Of a stretch of DNA of 64,000 bases, positions 56,703-64,000 are shown in pieces (within the stretch, counting starts at the first letter, position 1; each line of letters starts with the position of its first letter). A program made the position numbers and the translations under genes. A model generated the notes under the pieces. The model was not told the DNA's origin. It searched no databases and was given only the letters and a program-made list of their open reading frames with translations. Source of the DNA: Bacteroidaceae bacterium HV4-6-C5C (GTDB taxonomy: Bacteria > Bacteroidota > Bacteroidia > Bacteroidales > Bacteroidaceae). The stretch lies in NCBI GenBank assembly GCA_007896885.1, contig VOIU01000004.1, positions 186,001 through 250,000 of the forward strand, given 5' to 3'.

Positions 56703-57326
56703 ATGGAATTTAAAAGTTTAAAAAACATTGAAACAAGTTTCAAGCAGATACGGATTATCGCCATTGTGTTCGTTGTGCTGTGTGCCGGAATTACGGGGTA
56801 TGCGGTATGGAACTCATTCAGCTTTGCAGAAGCACAACGGCAGAAAATCTATGTATTGGATGAAGGAAAATCGCTTATGCTCGCTCTCTCGCAGGACTTA
56901 TCACAAAACCGTCCTGTGGAAGCAAAGGAGCATATCAAGCGATTTCATGAACTGTTCTTCACGCTATCCCCAGATAAGAGCGCCATTGAATCAAACATCA
57001 ACAGGGCACTCTTTCTGGTGGATAAAAGTGCTTTCCGCTATTATCAGGACATGCAGGAGAAAGGGTACTACAATAGGATTGTGTCGAATAATATCAATCA
57101 GGTTATTCAGATTGATTCTGTTGCCTGTAATCTCGATACTTATCCCTATAAGGTGGTAACCTACGCACGGCAAAGGATAATCAGGGCAAGCAACATTACC
57201 GAACGAAGTCTGGTAACACGTTGCGACCTGATCAACTCGGTACGTTCCGACAACAACCCGCACGGGTTCACAATGGAACGCTTTGAGATTATAGAAAACA
57301 GGGATTTACAGACTTTAGAACGATAA
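56703..57326 (+). CDS. traK: TraK, VirB8-like
   Basis: This 207-aa protein has one TM helix near the N-terminus (about 15-35) and a periplasmic C-terminal domain. It matches TraK of CTnDOT-like operons (start MEFKSLKNIETSFKQIR). VirB8-like proteins assemble the channel core. It is followed after 3 bases by traL. Confidence 0.87.
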   Translation: MEFKSLKNIETSFKQIRIIAIVFVVLCAGITGYAVWNSFSFAEAQRQKIYVLDEGKSLMLALSQDLSQNRPVEAKEHIKRFHELFFTLSPDKSAIESNINRALFLVDKSAFRYYQDMQEKGYYNRIVSNNINQVIQIDSVACNLDTYPYKVVTYARQRIIRASNITERSLVTRCDLINSVRSDNNPHGFTMERFEIIENRDLQTLER

Positions 57327-57329
57327 GCC

Positions 57330-57608
57330 ATGATAAAGAAAAAACTAACAGCCGTAAGAGACTGGCTTGAAAACGGTCTGCGGTCATTGTTGGGGCGTAT
57401 AACGCCCGACGGTCGGATTATCGTAATCCTTGTAATGCTTTTTGTGTTTGGTGCAGGTTCAATCTACATGACGGTTTCTTCCATTTACAATATGGGAAAG
57501 AAAAGCGGTCATGAGCAAATGGCAATTGAACATATCAAACGGTTGGAACTGGAGCAGGGACAGAAAGCGGATAGTATAAACCATAAAAACAATTTCAATT
57601 ATGAGTAG
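57330..57608 (+). CDS. traL: TraL (DUF3989)
   Basis: This 92-aa protein has a single hydrophobic helix at about 32-50, basic residues before it, and a short C-terminal tail. It fits the DUF3989/TraL family, which always lies between TraK and TraM. The function is unknown beyond transfer. It overlaps traM by 8 bases. Confidence 0.82.
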   Translation: MIKKKLTAVRDWLENGLRSLLGRITPDGRIIVILVMLFVFGAGSIYMTVSSIYNMGKKSGHEQMAIEHIKRLELEQGQKADSINHKNNFNYE

Positions 57609-58923
57609 TGAAAATGAAGGAAACGACCGTAACCCGGACGTTCCCGAAACTAAAAAGGAGAGTAAGCTCAAAAAGGAACTTACTCCGCAGGAATTGCAGA
57701 AACGGAAAAAGATGCTCGTCTATCCGTTGTTCTTCCTAATTTTCGCAGGGGTTATGTGGCTCATTTTTGCGCCCTCCGGCGATAAGGCGGAGCAACAACC
57801 CGACGGCTTCAATTCGGAACTACCGATACCTAAAGAGGACGGTATCGTAGGCGATAAACGGACAGCTTATGAACAGGAAGCCATGCAGAACAAGCAAAAT
57901 GAAAAAATGCGGAATTTACAGGACTTTGCTTTCTTGCTCGGAGAGGAAGAAGGACGTAAAGCGCAAGTAGGGAACGAAAATCAGGTAGCTATACCCGATG
58001 AAGGGAACAACTACAATTACGGTAACAGTTCCCGAAATACTCCGACGATCCAATCTTCGGCACAAGCCTATCAGGACATTAACCGCCAACTGGGTAGTTT
58101 TTATGAAGAAACGGCTTCCGAAACGGATAAACAGGAGCAGCTTGCAATGGAAGAACGGATTCAAGAATTGGAAAGGCAACTGACTGAAAAGTCGGAAGCC
58201 GATAAGCAACTGGAACTGATCGAAAAATCCTATGCGATAGCATCTAAGTATATGCCCAACGGTCAGGAACAGGTTCAAACAGCACCGATAGACACAAAGG
58301 AAAAGATTGTTCCAAAGCCAGTTTCACAGGTGCATAAGAGCGTTGTTTCGCTGCTATCGGCTCCGATGAGCGATGATGAGTTTATCGACGCTTTCAGTAA
58401 GCCCCGTAACATGGGATTTATCACGGCTGCCGGAAACGAAACGGTAACGGATAAAAACAGTATCAGGGCTTCGGTCTATCAAACAATAACTATCTCCAAC
58501 GGAAAAGAAGTGCAGTTGCGCTTACAAGAGCCGATGCAAGCTGGAAATATGCTGATTCCCGCAAATACAATCCTGACGGGAAGTGCAAAAATTGGCGGGG
58601 AACGCTTGCATATAACCATTACATCTATTCAGTATGCGGACAATGTGATACCCGTTGAAATGGAAGTGTACGACATGGACGGTATGCAGGGCATCTTCGT
58701 TCCGAACTCGGATGAAGTAACCGCCATGAAAGAGATTGCTGCCAATATGGGTACATCAATGGGTAGCAGCATAACCATAACGGACGATGCAGGCTCACAG
58801 CTTGCCGCCGATTTGGGGCGTAGTCTTATTCAGGGAACATCGCAGTTCTTCAGTAAGAAAATGCGGGAAGTAAAAGTAACCCTGAAAGCAGGCTACAAAG
58901 TATTGCTGCTTCCCAAAGCGTAA
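57601..58923 (+). CDS. traM: TraM, VirB10-like
   Basis: This 440-aa protein has a Lys-rich cytoplasmic start, one TM helix (about 38-54), a long Gln/Glu-rich coiled-coil linker (about 90-230), and a folded C-terminal domain. The pattern LIPANTILTGSAKIGGERLHI is conserved in TraM/VirB10-like proteins. It spans the envelope and links inner- and outer-membrane parts. Its stop is followed by a hairpin and the box at 58954-58970. Confidence 0.88.
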   Translation: MSSENEGNDRNPDVPETKKESKLKKELTPQELQKRKKMLVYPLFFLIFAGVMWLIFAPSGDKAEQQPDGFNSELPIPKEDGIVGDKRTAYEQEAMQNKQNEKMRNLQDFAFLLGEEEGRKAQVGNENQVAIPDEGNNYNYGNSSRNTPTIQSSAQAYQDINRQLGSFYEETASETDKQEQLAMEERIQELERQLTEKSEADKQLELIEKSYAIASKYMPNGQEQVQTAPIDTKEKIVPKPVSQVHKSVVSLLSAPMSDDEFIDAFSKPRNMGFITAAGNETVTDKNSIRASVYQTITISNGKEVQLRLQEPMQAGNMLIPANTILTGSAKIGGERLHITITSIQYADNVIPVEMEVYDMDGMQGIFVPNSDEVTAMKEIAANMGTSMGSSITITDDAGSQLAADLGRSLIQGTSQFFSKKMREVKVTLKAGYKVLLLPKA

Positions 58924-58940
58924 ATAAACAAATAACAAAA

Positions 58941-58970
58941 GGGTCTGCGACCCCCACTAAAAAAATCCAA
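58941..58970 (+). promoter_or_regulatory. Hairpin plus CCACTAAAAAAATCCAA box before traN
   Basis: GGGTC-TGC-GACCC (58941-58953) is followed directly by the box (58954-58970), 37 bases before the traN ATG. It is the clearest instance of the hairpin-then-box arrangement. Confidence 0.55.
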
Positions 58971-59007
58971 ATAGTAATAAGTAATTAACAATTAAAACAA
59001 AATTCGT

Positions 59008-59961
59008 ATGAAACGATTCATTTTCGCACTCGCTATGATCGGGTGCATCTTTACAGCCAATGCGCAGGAAGTAGAAACAACACAGGAAACAAAGAATGTG
59101 TCTTCGCCCTCGAAAGGGGATTATTTCGACGGTCTGACCAGACCTGTAACATTCAACCGTATGATACCGCCTTATGCATTAGAAGTAACATTCTCAAAGA
59201 CGGTGCATATCATCTTTCCGGCAGCAATTCGCTACGTCGATTTAGGTTCTGCCGACCTGTTGGCTGCAAAAGCAGACGGAGCGGAAAATGTACTCCGTGT
59301 GAAAGCGGCTCTGAGGGACTTCTCCACAGAAAGCAACTTGGCTGTCATTACCGAAGACGGTGCATATTACACCTTTAATGTCAAATATGCCGATGAACCT
59401 ATGAAGCTCTCCATTGAAATGACCGACTTTATCCATGACGGGGAAGCCGTGAACAGACCGAACAATGCAATGGAAATATATATGCGGGAATTGGGGAGCG
59501 AATCACCATTACTGGTAAAACTGATAATGAAGTCCATATATAAGAATAACGACAGAGAGATAAAACATATAGGCTCTAAGCGGTTCAGCATCCAATACAC
59601 ACTCAAAGGGATATACACGCATAACGGCTTGCTTTATTTCCATATGCAACTGAAAAATTCTTCAAATGTACCGTTTGACGTGGATTACATCACTTTCAAA
59701 ATCGTAGATAAGAAAGTCGCCAAACGTACCGCTATTCAGGAGCAGGTAATTATGCCGCTTCGGGCGCATAACAACCTGACCTATATCGGTGGTAAAAAAA
59801 CCGAAAGATGTGTCTTTACCCTGCAAAAATTCACTATTCCCGATGATAAACAACTCATCATCGAGTTGAACGAAAAAGAGGGTGGCCGTCATCAATCTTT
59901 TATAGTTGAGAACGCCGACCTCGTTCGTGCCAAAGTTATCAACGAATTGAAAACGAAGTAA
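59008..59961 (+). CDS. traN: TraN (DUF4138), VirB9-like
   Basis: This 317-aa protein has a signal peptide (about 1-19, cut after ANA) and a beta-rich body. It matches TraN of CTnDOT-like operons, presumed to be the periplasmic/outer-membrane VirB9-type subunit. The start is unambiguous because the signal peptide begins at the ATG. It is followed after 1 base by traO. Confidence 0.87.
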   Translation: MKRFIFALAMIGCIFTANAQEVETTQETKNVSSPSKGDYFDGLTRPVTFNRMIPPYALEVTFSKTVHIIFPAAIRYVDLGSADLLAAKADGAENVLRVKAALRDFSTESNLAVITEDGAYYTFNVKYADEPMKLSIEMTDFIHDGEAVNRPNNAMEIYMRELGSESPLLVKLIMKSIYKNNDREIKHIGSKRFSIQYTLKGIYTHNGLLYFHMQLKNSSNVPFDVDYITFKIVDKKVAKRTAIQEQVIMPLRAHNNLTYIGGKKTERCVFTLQKFTIPDDKQLIIELNEKEGGRHQSFIVENADLVRAKVINELKTK

Positions 59962-59962
59962 G

Positions 59963-60547
59963 ATGAAACGGCTATCTCTTATACTAACGTTGGCGTTGTT
60001 CCTGGTCTTTACAGACCAGCTACACGCCCAACGTTGCTTACCCGGTATGCAAGGCTTACAGGTGACAGGCGGAATGGTTGACGGTTTTCATTCAAAAGAT
60101 AACCGTAATGAACTGGGATATTACTTCGGTCTGCAAATGGCTACCTATACCCAAAATGCTAATAAATGGGTGTTTGGGGCGGAGTTCCTAAACAGGTACT
60201 ACCCGTATAAAGAAGACAGAATACCCGTCAGCCAGTTTACTGCTGAAGGCGGTTATTTCCTGAAATTCTTATCGGACAGAAACAAAGTAGTGCTTTTCTC
60301 TTTAGGCGGTTCGGCTCTTGCAGGATACGAAACAAGCAACTGGGGAGAGAAAACGCTCTTTGACGGTTCTACGCTTCGGAATAAGGATGCTTTTATCTAT
60401 GGCGGTGCGATTACGTTGGAAATGGAAACGTACCTGAGCGACCGTATTGTGTTGCTCCTGACTGCCCGTGAACGGGTACTGTGGGGAACATCGACAGGGC
60501 ATTCCCATACGCAATTCGGATTAGGGCTGAAATTTATAATCAATTAA
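59963..60547 (+). CDS. traO: TraO
   Basis: This 194-aa protein has a signal peptide (about 1-22, cut after LHA) and alternating beta-strand patterns with aromatic girdles, suggesting a small outer-membrane beta-barrel. It matches TraO of CTnDOT-like operons, including the CLPGMQGLQVTGG start of the mature protein. It is followed after 13 bases by the next gene. Confidence 0.85.
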   Translation: MKRLSLILTLALFLVFTDQLHAQRCLPGMQGLQVTGGMVDGFHSKDNRNELGYYFGLQMATYTQNANKWVFGAEFLNRYYPYKEDRIPVSQFTAEGGYFLKFLSDRNKVVLFSLGGSALAGYETSNWGEKTLFDGSTLRNKDAFIYGGAITLEMETYLSDRIVLLLTARERVLWGTSTGHSHTQFGLGLKFIIN

Positions 60548-60560
60548 ACAGCATATTACA

Positions 60561-61004
60561 ATGAAAAAATTCTTAGCATATTTTTTATACACGCTATTGC
60601 TATCGGCAATAGTCTGTGCCTGTAGTGACGATTTGGATATTCATAAGGTTTACACATATGATTTGGTTTGTATGCCAGTACAGAAAAAAATCGTTCAGGG
60701 AGAAACGGCGGAGATACGCTGCCAACTGGTAAAAGAGGGCGAATACGAACAGGCGAAGTTCTTCATCAGGTATTTTCAGCCTGACGGATTTGGCGAGCTA
60801 CGGCTGGATGACGGAATGGTCTTTAAACCGAATGACCTGTATCCTTTGAATAAAACCACATTCAGGCTTTATTATACTTCACACAGCACGGATCAGCAGG
60901 TTATCGACGTATATATCGAAGATAACTTCGGGCAGGTCGTCCAAAAGACGTTCAGTTGGCAGAATGACAAAGGGGATGATGAAGACAACGAAGACAAAGA
61001 ATAA
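60561..61004 (+). CDS. traQ: TraQ-like lipoprotein (DUF3872)
   Basis: This 147-aa lipoprotein has a lipobox near residue 20 (IVCACSDD). The body resembles DUF3872, as in TraQ of CTnDOT, with a central FFIRYFQPDGFGELRLDDG. The C-terminus is very acidic (DDEDNEDKE). The traP primase gene usually between traO and traQ is missing here. It ends at the following terminator. Confidence 0.82.
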   Translation: MKKFLAYFLYTLLLSAIVCACSDDLDIHKVYTYDLVCMPVQKKIVQGETAEIRCQLVKEGEYEQAKFFIRYFQPDGFGELRLDDGMVFKPNDLYPLNKTTFRLYYTSHSTDQQVIDVYIEDNFGQVVQKTFSWQNDKGDDEDNEDKE

Positions 61005-61017
61005 GGGAAGTTGAATT

Positions 61018-61050
61018 AGCAAGCGTCCGCCAATAGTCCGGACGCTTGCT
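61018..61050 (+). terminator. Strong hairpin after traQ
   Basis: AGCAAGCGTCCG (61018-61029) pairs perfectly with CGGACGCTTGCT (61039-61050). No T-run follows; it may instead reduce read-through into the M23 gene. Confidence 0.6.
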
Positions 61051-61067
61051 GTATTTACAGATAGATT

Positions 61068-61679
61068 ATGAAATACATAATAACTTTCTTTATCGCTTTG
61101 ATGTCCCTGTCTGCATGGGGACAGCCTGCCGATTTTCTAAACAGAAAACAAAAAATAGAAAAATGTACCGGGCAGATCTACTCTATAAAAGAATTTTGGC
61201 GGATAGCAGATTCAATGCAAATGTCCGTCAGCGAATTATCCGACTATCCCGTAATATTTCCGATTAAGAAACCTGTAATTTCATCGGGCTTCGGAATGAG
61301 AAAGCATCCTGTTTACAAGGTTCGGAAGTTCCATACTGGGATTGATATTCCGAAAACAAAGGGTACTCCCGTATATGCTACCGGCAACGGAGTGGTAAGC
61401 CGAAAAGGATATAATTCGGGATACGGGTATTTTATAGAGGTTGAACATTCAGGCAATTTCCGTTCATTCTATGCGCATTTAAGCAAGACATTGGTAAATG
61501 TAGGGGATTCGGTAACGATAACCCAACAAATTGCTTGTGTGGGCAATACAGGGGTAACAACGGGTAGCCACCTGCATTACGAAGTAAGGAAAGCCAAACG
61601 CTTCCTGAACCCGTCTGAATGGTGCTATTGCCTGTTAGATATATTGAAAAACGAATTTATAAAGGAAAAAACAGCATGA
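61068..61679 (+). CDS. Secreted M23-family peptidoglycan endopeptidase
   Basis: This 203-aa protein has a signal peptide (about 1-18) and a LytM/M23 metallopeptidase domain (about 80-190) with the zinc motifs RKFHTGIDIP and GSHLHYEV. Murein hydrolases open the cell wall for assembly of the transfer channel. In CTnDOT a lysozyme-like gene fills this place; here it is an M23 enzyme. Its stop overlaps the next gene's start (ATGA). Confidence 0.88.
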   Translation: MKYIITFFIALMSLSAWGQPADFLNRKQKIEKCTGQIYSIKEFWRIADSMQMSVSELSDYPVIFPIKKPVISSGFGMRKHPVYKVRKFHTGIDIPKTKGTPVYATGNGVVSRKGYNSGYGYFIEVEHSGNFRSFYAHLSKTLVNVGDSVTITQQIACVGNTGVTTGSHLHYEVRKAKRFLNPSEWCYCLLDILKNEFIKEKTA

Positions 61680-62119
61680 AATTTCTTACAACATATTTAC
61701 AACCCAGAGAGGAAGTCAGGTACAGGGCAAGGATACATATTTTCCTTTTTCTGCAACCTGTCATATTACTGGGTATTGGATTTATGTGTTATTTCGATGA
61801 TTTCAGAATAACACATTATTTGGGTGTAACCCTGTTATTCTTAGGATTGGTTTCGCTTGTGCAGCGTGTGTTTGTAAAGGTCGGCTCTGTCTATGCCGTT
61901 ACCAACAGGCGTGTAATCATCAAAACAGGGGTAATCAGTCGTCGGACGGTGGAACTGGTACTGGCAAAATGCGAGGGTGTACAGGTAGTACAAAACGTGT
62001 TAGGGCGTATCTTCGGATATGGCTCTATTGTGGTTACTACGGGTGGGGCTACCAACTGTTATTATTATGTGGCTAATCCGTTCCTCTTTAAGAGAGCGAT
62101 TAATATGCAGATTGGATAG
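61676..62119 (+). CDS. Membrane protein with bacterial PH-like (DUF304) domain
   Basis: This 147-aa protein from the ATG at 61676 has two hydrophobic helices (about 20-37 and 44-62). The C-terminal region (VYAVTNRRVIIKTGVISRR and GRIFGYGSIVVTTGG) has the features of a bacterial PH (YdbS/DUF304) domain. The role is unknown. Coupled ATGA overlap with the M23 gene suggests a link to envelope passage, or it may simply be cargo. An upstream in-frame start within the M23 gene is rejected. Confidence 0.75.
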   Translation: MKFLTTYLQPREEVRYRARIHIFLFLQPVILLGIGFMCYFDDFRITHYLGVTLLFLGLVSLVQRVFVKVGSVYAVTNRRVIIKTGVISRRTVELVLAKCEGVQVVQNVLGRIFGYGSIVVTTGGATNCYYYVANPFLFKRAINMQIG

Positions 62120-62247
62120 TCTAATTTTTATGAGTCAAGGCATTCTTGATGTTGCAAAAGAGCTTTCTTGCTAAATTACAGAAGTGTAGCGTAGAAATTC
62201 GTTAATATTTTGCAACTTTGCACCGTTTGTAATTATCATTGATTTAT
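62120..62247 (+). promoter_or_regulatory. Promoter region of the OLD-family gene
   Basis: CAACTTTG (62213-62220) matches the -7 consensus TAnnTTTG at all but one defined base. The gene starts 28 bases later. The rest shows nothing else. Confidence 0.35.
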
Positions 62248-63288
62248 ATGAAAACAAGGCTTGATAGGTTTAAAGTTTATAACTTTCGCTCAATAGAAGA
62301 AAGCGATTGGATTGAGGTATCCGATAACTCATGTTTAGTCGGAACAAATGAGGCAGGGAAAACAAATCTTCTTATAGCTTTGTGGAAATTAAATCCGGCA
62401 AACAATGAGCCAATCGTTCCTTTAGATGACTTCCCAAGGCATTTGTATAGTAATTATAAAGCAGACAACCATAAGGATGACGTTTTTATCGCTGCTGATT
62501 TCATATTGGATGACGAATTACAATCCGAAATATCTAAAGAATTAAAATGCGATAAAGAGCAGATAAAAAGGGTGTTGGTCAAGAGAAAGTATGATGGATT
62601 ATATTACATTTCTTTCCCATATTCAAAAGTAGACTCTTACCCTGTTGAAAGCCTAAATACAACAATATCGAATTTTGAAGCGAAACTTTATAAAGAAGAT
62701 AGCTTTACTAAAGAGGATGCAAAATTACAGAAGACAATAAAAGATTTTGTTGCTCAAATTAGCACACCCGTAACAGACGCTTTTTTTTCAAAACAAGAAG
62801 CCGAAACAATTATTAGCAATATTAAGGTGTTTTGCGAGAATAACTTTGGGAAAAAGAAAAACCTACCAGAGTTCTTTAACCTTCATCTAATTATTCTAAT
62901 TAAAAAAATGGTTGACGCTTTTGACGGTAAGCCAATTGAAACAACAAAAGAAATAAGGCAGAAGGTTTTAAAGAAGATTCCGAAATTTGTTTATTACTCT
63001 GATTACGGTAATCTTGATAGTGAAATATACTTACCACGAGTTATTGAAGACTTCAAGAGAGACGATTTAGGTGAAGCAGCAAGAGCAAAAGCAAGAACTC
63101 TTGATGTTCTATTTAAGTATGTTAAGCTTTCTCCTGAAGAAATCTACGAATTAGGAAATGATAGAAAAATCGTTATAAAAAAACTTGATTATAACAATAG
63201 AGAAATCAGTTCTGTAGAGCAAAATCTTACCGAAGATGAAGTGAAAGAATGGTCAGATAAAAAAAAGAGAAAGAAGTATTTTGCTTGA
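62248..63288 (+). CDS. OLD-family ATPase-nuclease, N-terminal part (frame ends early)
   Basis: This 346-aa frame carries the N-terminal ABC-type ATPase half of an overcoming-lysogenization-defect (OLD) family protein. Walker A is GTNEAGKTNLL (Lys38); YNFRSIEES is typical of the family start. The frame stops at 63286-63288, shortly after an 8-A run (63259-63266). The remaining ATPase motifs and the TOPRIM nuclease follow in another frame, so the gene is broken here or needs slippage. I chose the ATG at 62248 over an in-frame TTG nine bases upstream. Confidence 0.82.
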   Translation: MKTRLDRFKVYNFRSIEESDWIEVSDNSCLVGTNEAGKTNLLIALWKLNPANNEPIVPLDDFPRHLYSNYKADNHKDDVFIAADFILDDELQSEISKELKCDKEQIKRVLVKRKYDGLYYISFPYSKVDSYPVESLNTTISNFEAKLYKEDSFTKEDAKLQKTIKDFVAQISTPVTDAFFSKQEAETIISNIKVFCENNFGKKKNLPEFFNLHLIILIKKMVDAFDGKPIETTKEIRQKVLKKIPKFVYYSDYGNLDSEIYLPRVIEDFKRDDLGEAARAKARTLDVLFKYVKLSPEEIYELGNDRKIVIKKLDYNNREISSVEQNLTEDEVKEWSDKKKRKKYFA

Positions 63289-64000
63289 TTCTGCGGCATC
63301 CCAACTGACCATTAATTTTAAGAAATGGTGGCTGCAAGGAGATTATATTTTTAAATTTGTTGCCGATGGACATCATTTTAGAATAAATGTTTCCGACACA
63401 TTACGACCTGAACCTATAGAATTGGAGGGTAGAAGTCGTGGATTACAATGGTTTTTTAGTTTCTTTCTTGTATTCTTAGTAGAGACAAAAGAAGGACATT
63501 CAAATACTATATTGCTTTTGGATGAACCTGGATTATCCTTACATCCACTCGCACAATATGATTTAGCAAAGTTTTTCAGAAAGTTATCAGAAGAAAATCA
63601 GCTAATATACACCTCTCACTCTCCATTTTTAGTAGATATGGATAATTTAGCTAATGTTAAGGCTGTGTATATAGATTCCGAAACAGGGAGAACTAAGGTT
63701 TCTTCAAATTTGAGATATAATGCAAAAGATGCTGAAAAATCCATATATCCTGTCCATGCAGCTTTAGGGCTTACGGTTTCTGACACTTTATTATTAGGTT
63801 GCTTGCCTATTCTTGTTGAAGGGCCAAGTGACCAAATATATTTGAATCTGATAAAAAGGTATTTAGTGGGAACAGGAGATTTGAAAAATTCCAAAGAAAT
63901 TGTTTTCATACCTGCAGGAGGAGTGAAAGGAATGGGGCCGCTTACAAAACTTATATCATCAAGAGATGACTCATTGCCATATGTACTTCTTGATTCAGAT
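63269..64000 (+). CDS. OLD-family ATPase-nuclease, C-terminal part (other frame, cut by window edge)
   Basis: The frame offset by +1 is open from about 63269 to the window end. It encodes the rest of the ATPase (ABC signature-like EGRSRGLQWFFS, Walker B LLLDEPGLSLHP, switch His in YTSHSPFLVD) and the TOPRIM nuclease, with ILVEGPSDQIYLN (catalytic Glu) and LLDSD at the very end (DxD). The nuclease motifs look functional. Deleting one A from the run would fuse both parts. OLD-type nucleases act in antiviral defence, alone or, as GajA, with a helicase; a possible partner gene would be beyond the window. Confidence 0.8.

Overview
The window reads as a chromosome segment of a Bacteroidales bacterium (Bacteroides or Parabacteroides type). 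The evidence is the Bacteroidetes -7 promoter element TAnnTTTG, found in front of several genes, a GH20 exo-hexosaminidase with a Bacteroidetes signal peptide, and a complete CTnDOT-type transfer operon. No species can be named from the sequence alone.

Layout. (1) 1-11,126 is ordinary chromosome. It holds a tripartite RND efflux operon (the outer-membrane partner is cut by the window edge), a metal-transport operon (a soluble MgtE-like CBS protein plus an atypical Nramp transporter) behind a structured leader, a small ORF, and a GH20 hexosaminidase. (2) 11,127-11,152 is the 3' end of a minus-strand tRNA gene, next to its own terminator. The rest of the tRNA is missing, so this is best read as the left attachment junction of an integrative conjugative element (ICE) that continues past base 64,000. 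No integrase lies in the window. (3) 11,153-22,378 is a defence island: a small HTH regulator, a SNF2-type helicase, an AbiEi/AbiEii toxin-antitoxin pair with its own promoter and operator, a DUF4391 protein, and a type III Mod methyltransferase and Res endonuclease. (4) 22,448-25,908 holds an RteC-like gene split at a 10-G tract, and a replication/excision-like module (two HTH proteins flanking a TOPRIM/RecA-fold protein). (5) 26,000-27,897 is a second, unrelated AbiE pair with its own operator. (6) 27,936-37,858 on the minus strand is a 1,907-aa methylase-helicase (DarB-like), a DUF1896 protein, TopB and a DUF4099/DUF3945-type protein. (7) 38,048-42,064 is an AT-rich cargo module: an AAA ATPase, a large subtilisin-like protease and a DUF2188 protein, behind four phased repeats. 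(8) 42,116-46,561 is mobC-mobB-mobA and the probable oriT. (9) 46,562-62,119 is the tra operon, whose VirB4-like traG is interrupted by a group II intron. (10) 62,248-64,000 is an OLD-family ATPase-nuclease whose reading frame is broken at an 8-A run.

How the parts fit. The tra and mob genes, TopB, the methylase-helicase and the HTH/TOPRIM module form the backbone of a self-transmissible element. The backbone carries at least five defence or addiction modules: type III RM with helicase, two AbiE systems, AAA-subtilase, and the OLD nuclease. Two repeat families tie the backbone together. A 17-base box (CCACTAAAAAAATCCAA) precedes several backbone genes or operons. A pair of 21-base-period repeats occurs next to the mob/oriT region, on the far side of the AAA-subtilase cargo, and inside traD.

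The most promising candidates for something undescribed are the AAA-subtilase-DUF2188 module with its phased operator, the AbiE pair wired into the type III RM operon, and the homopolymer-gated RteC-like gene.
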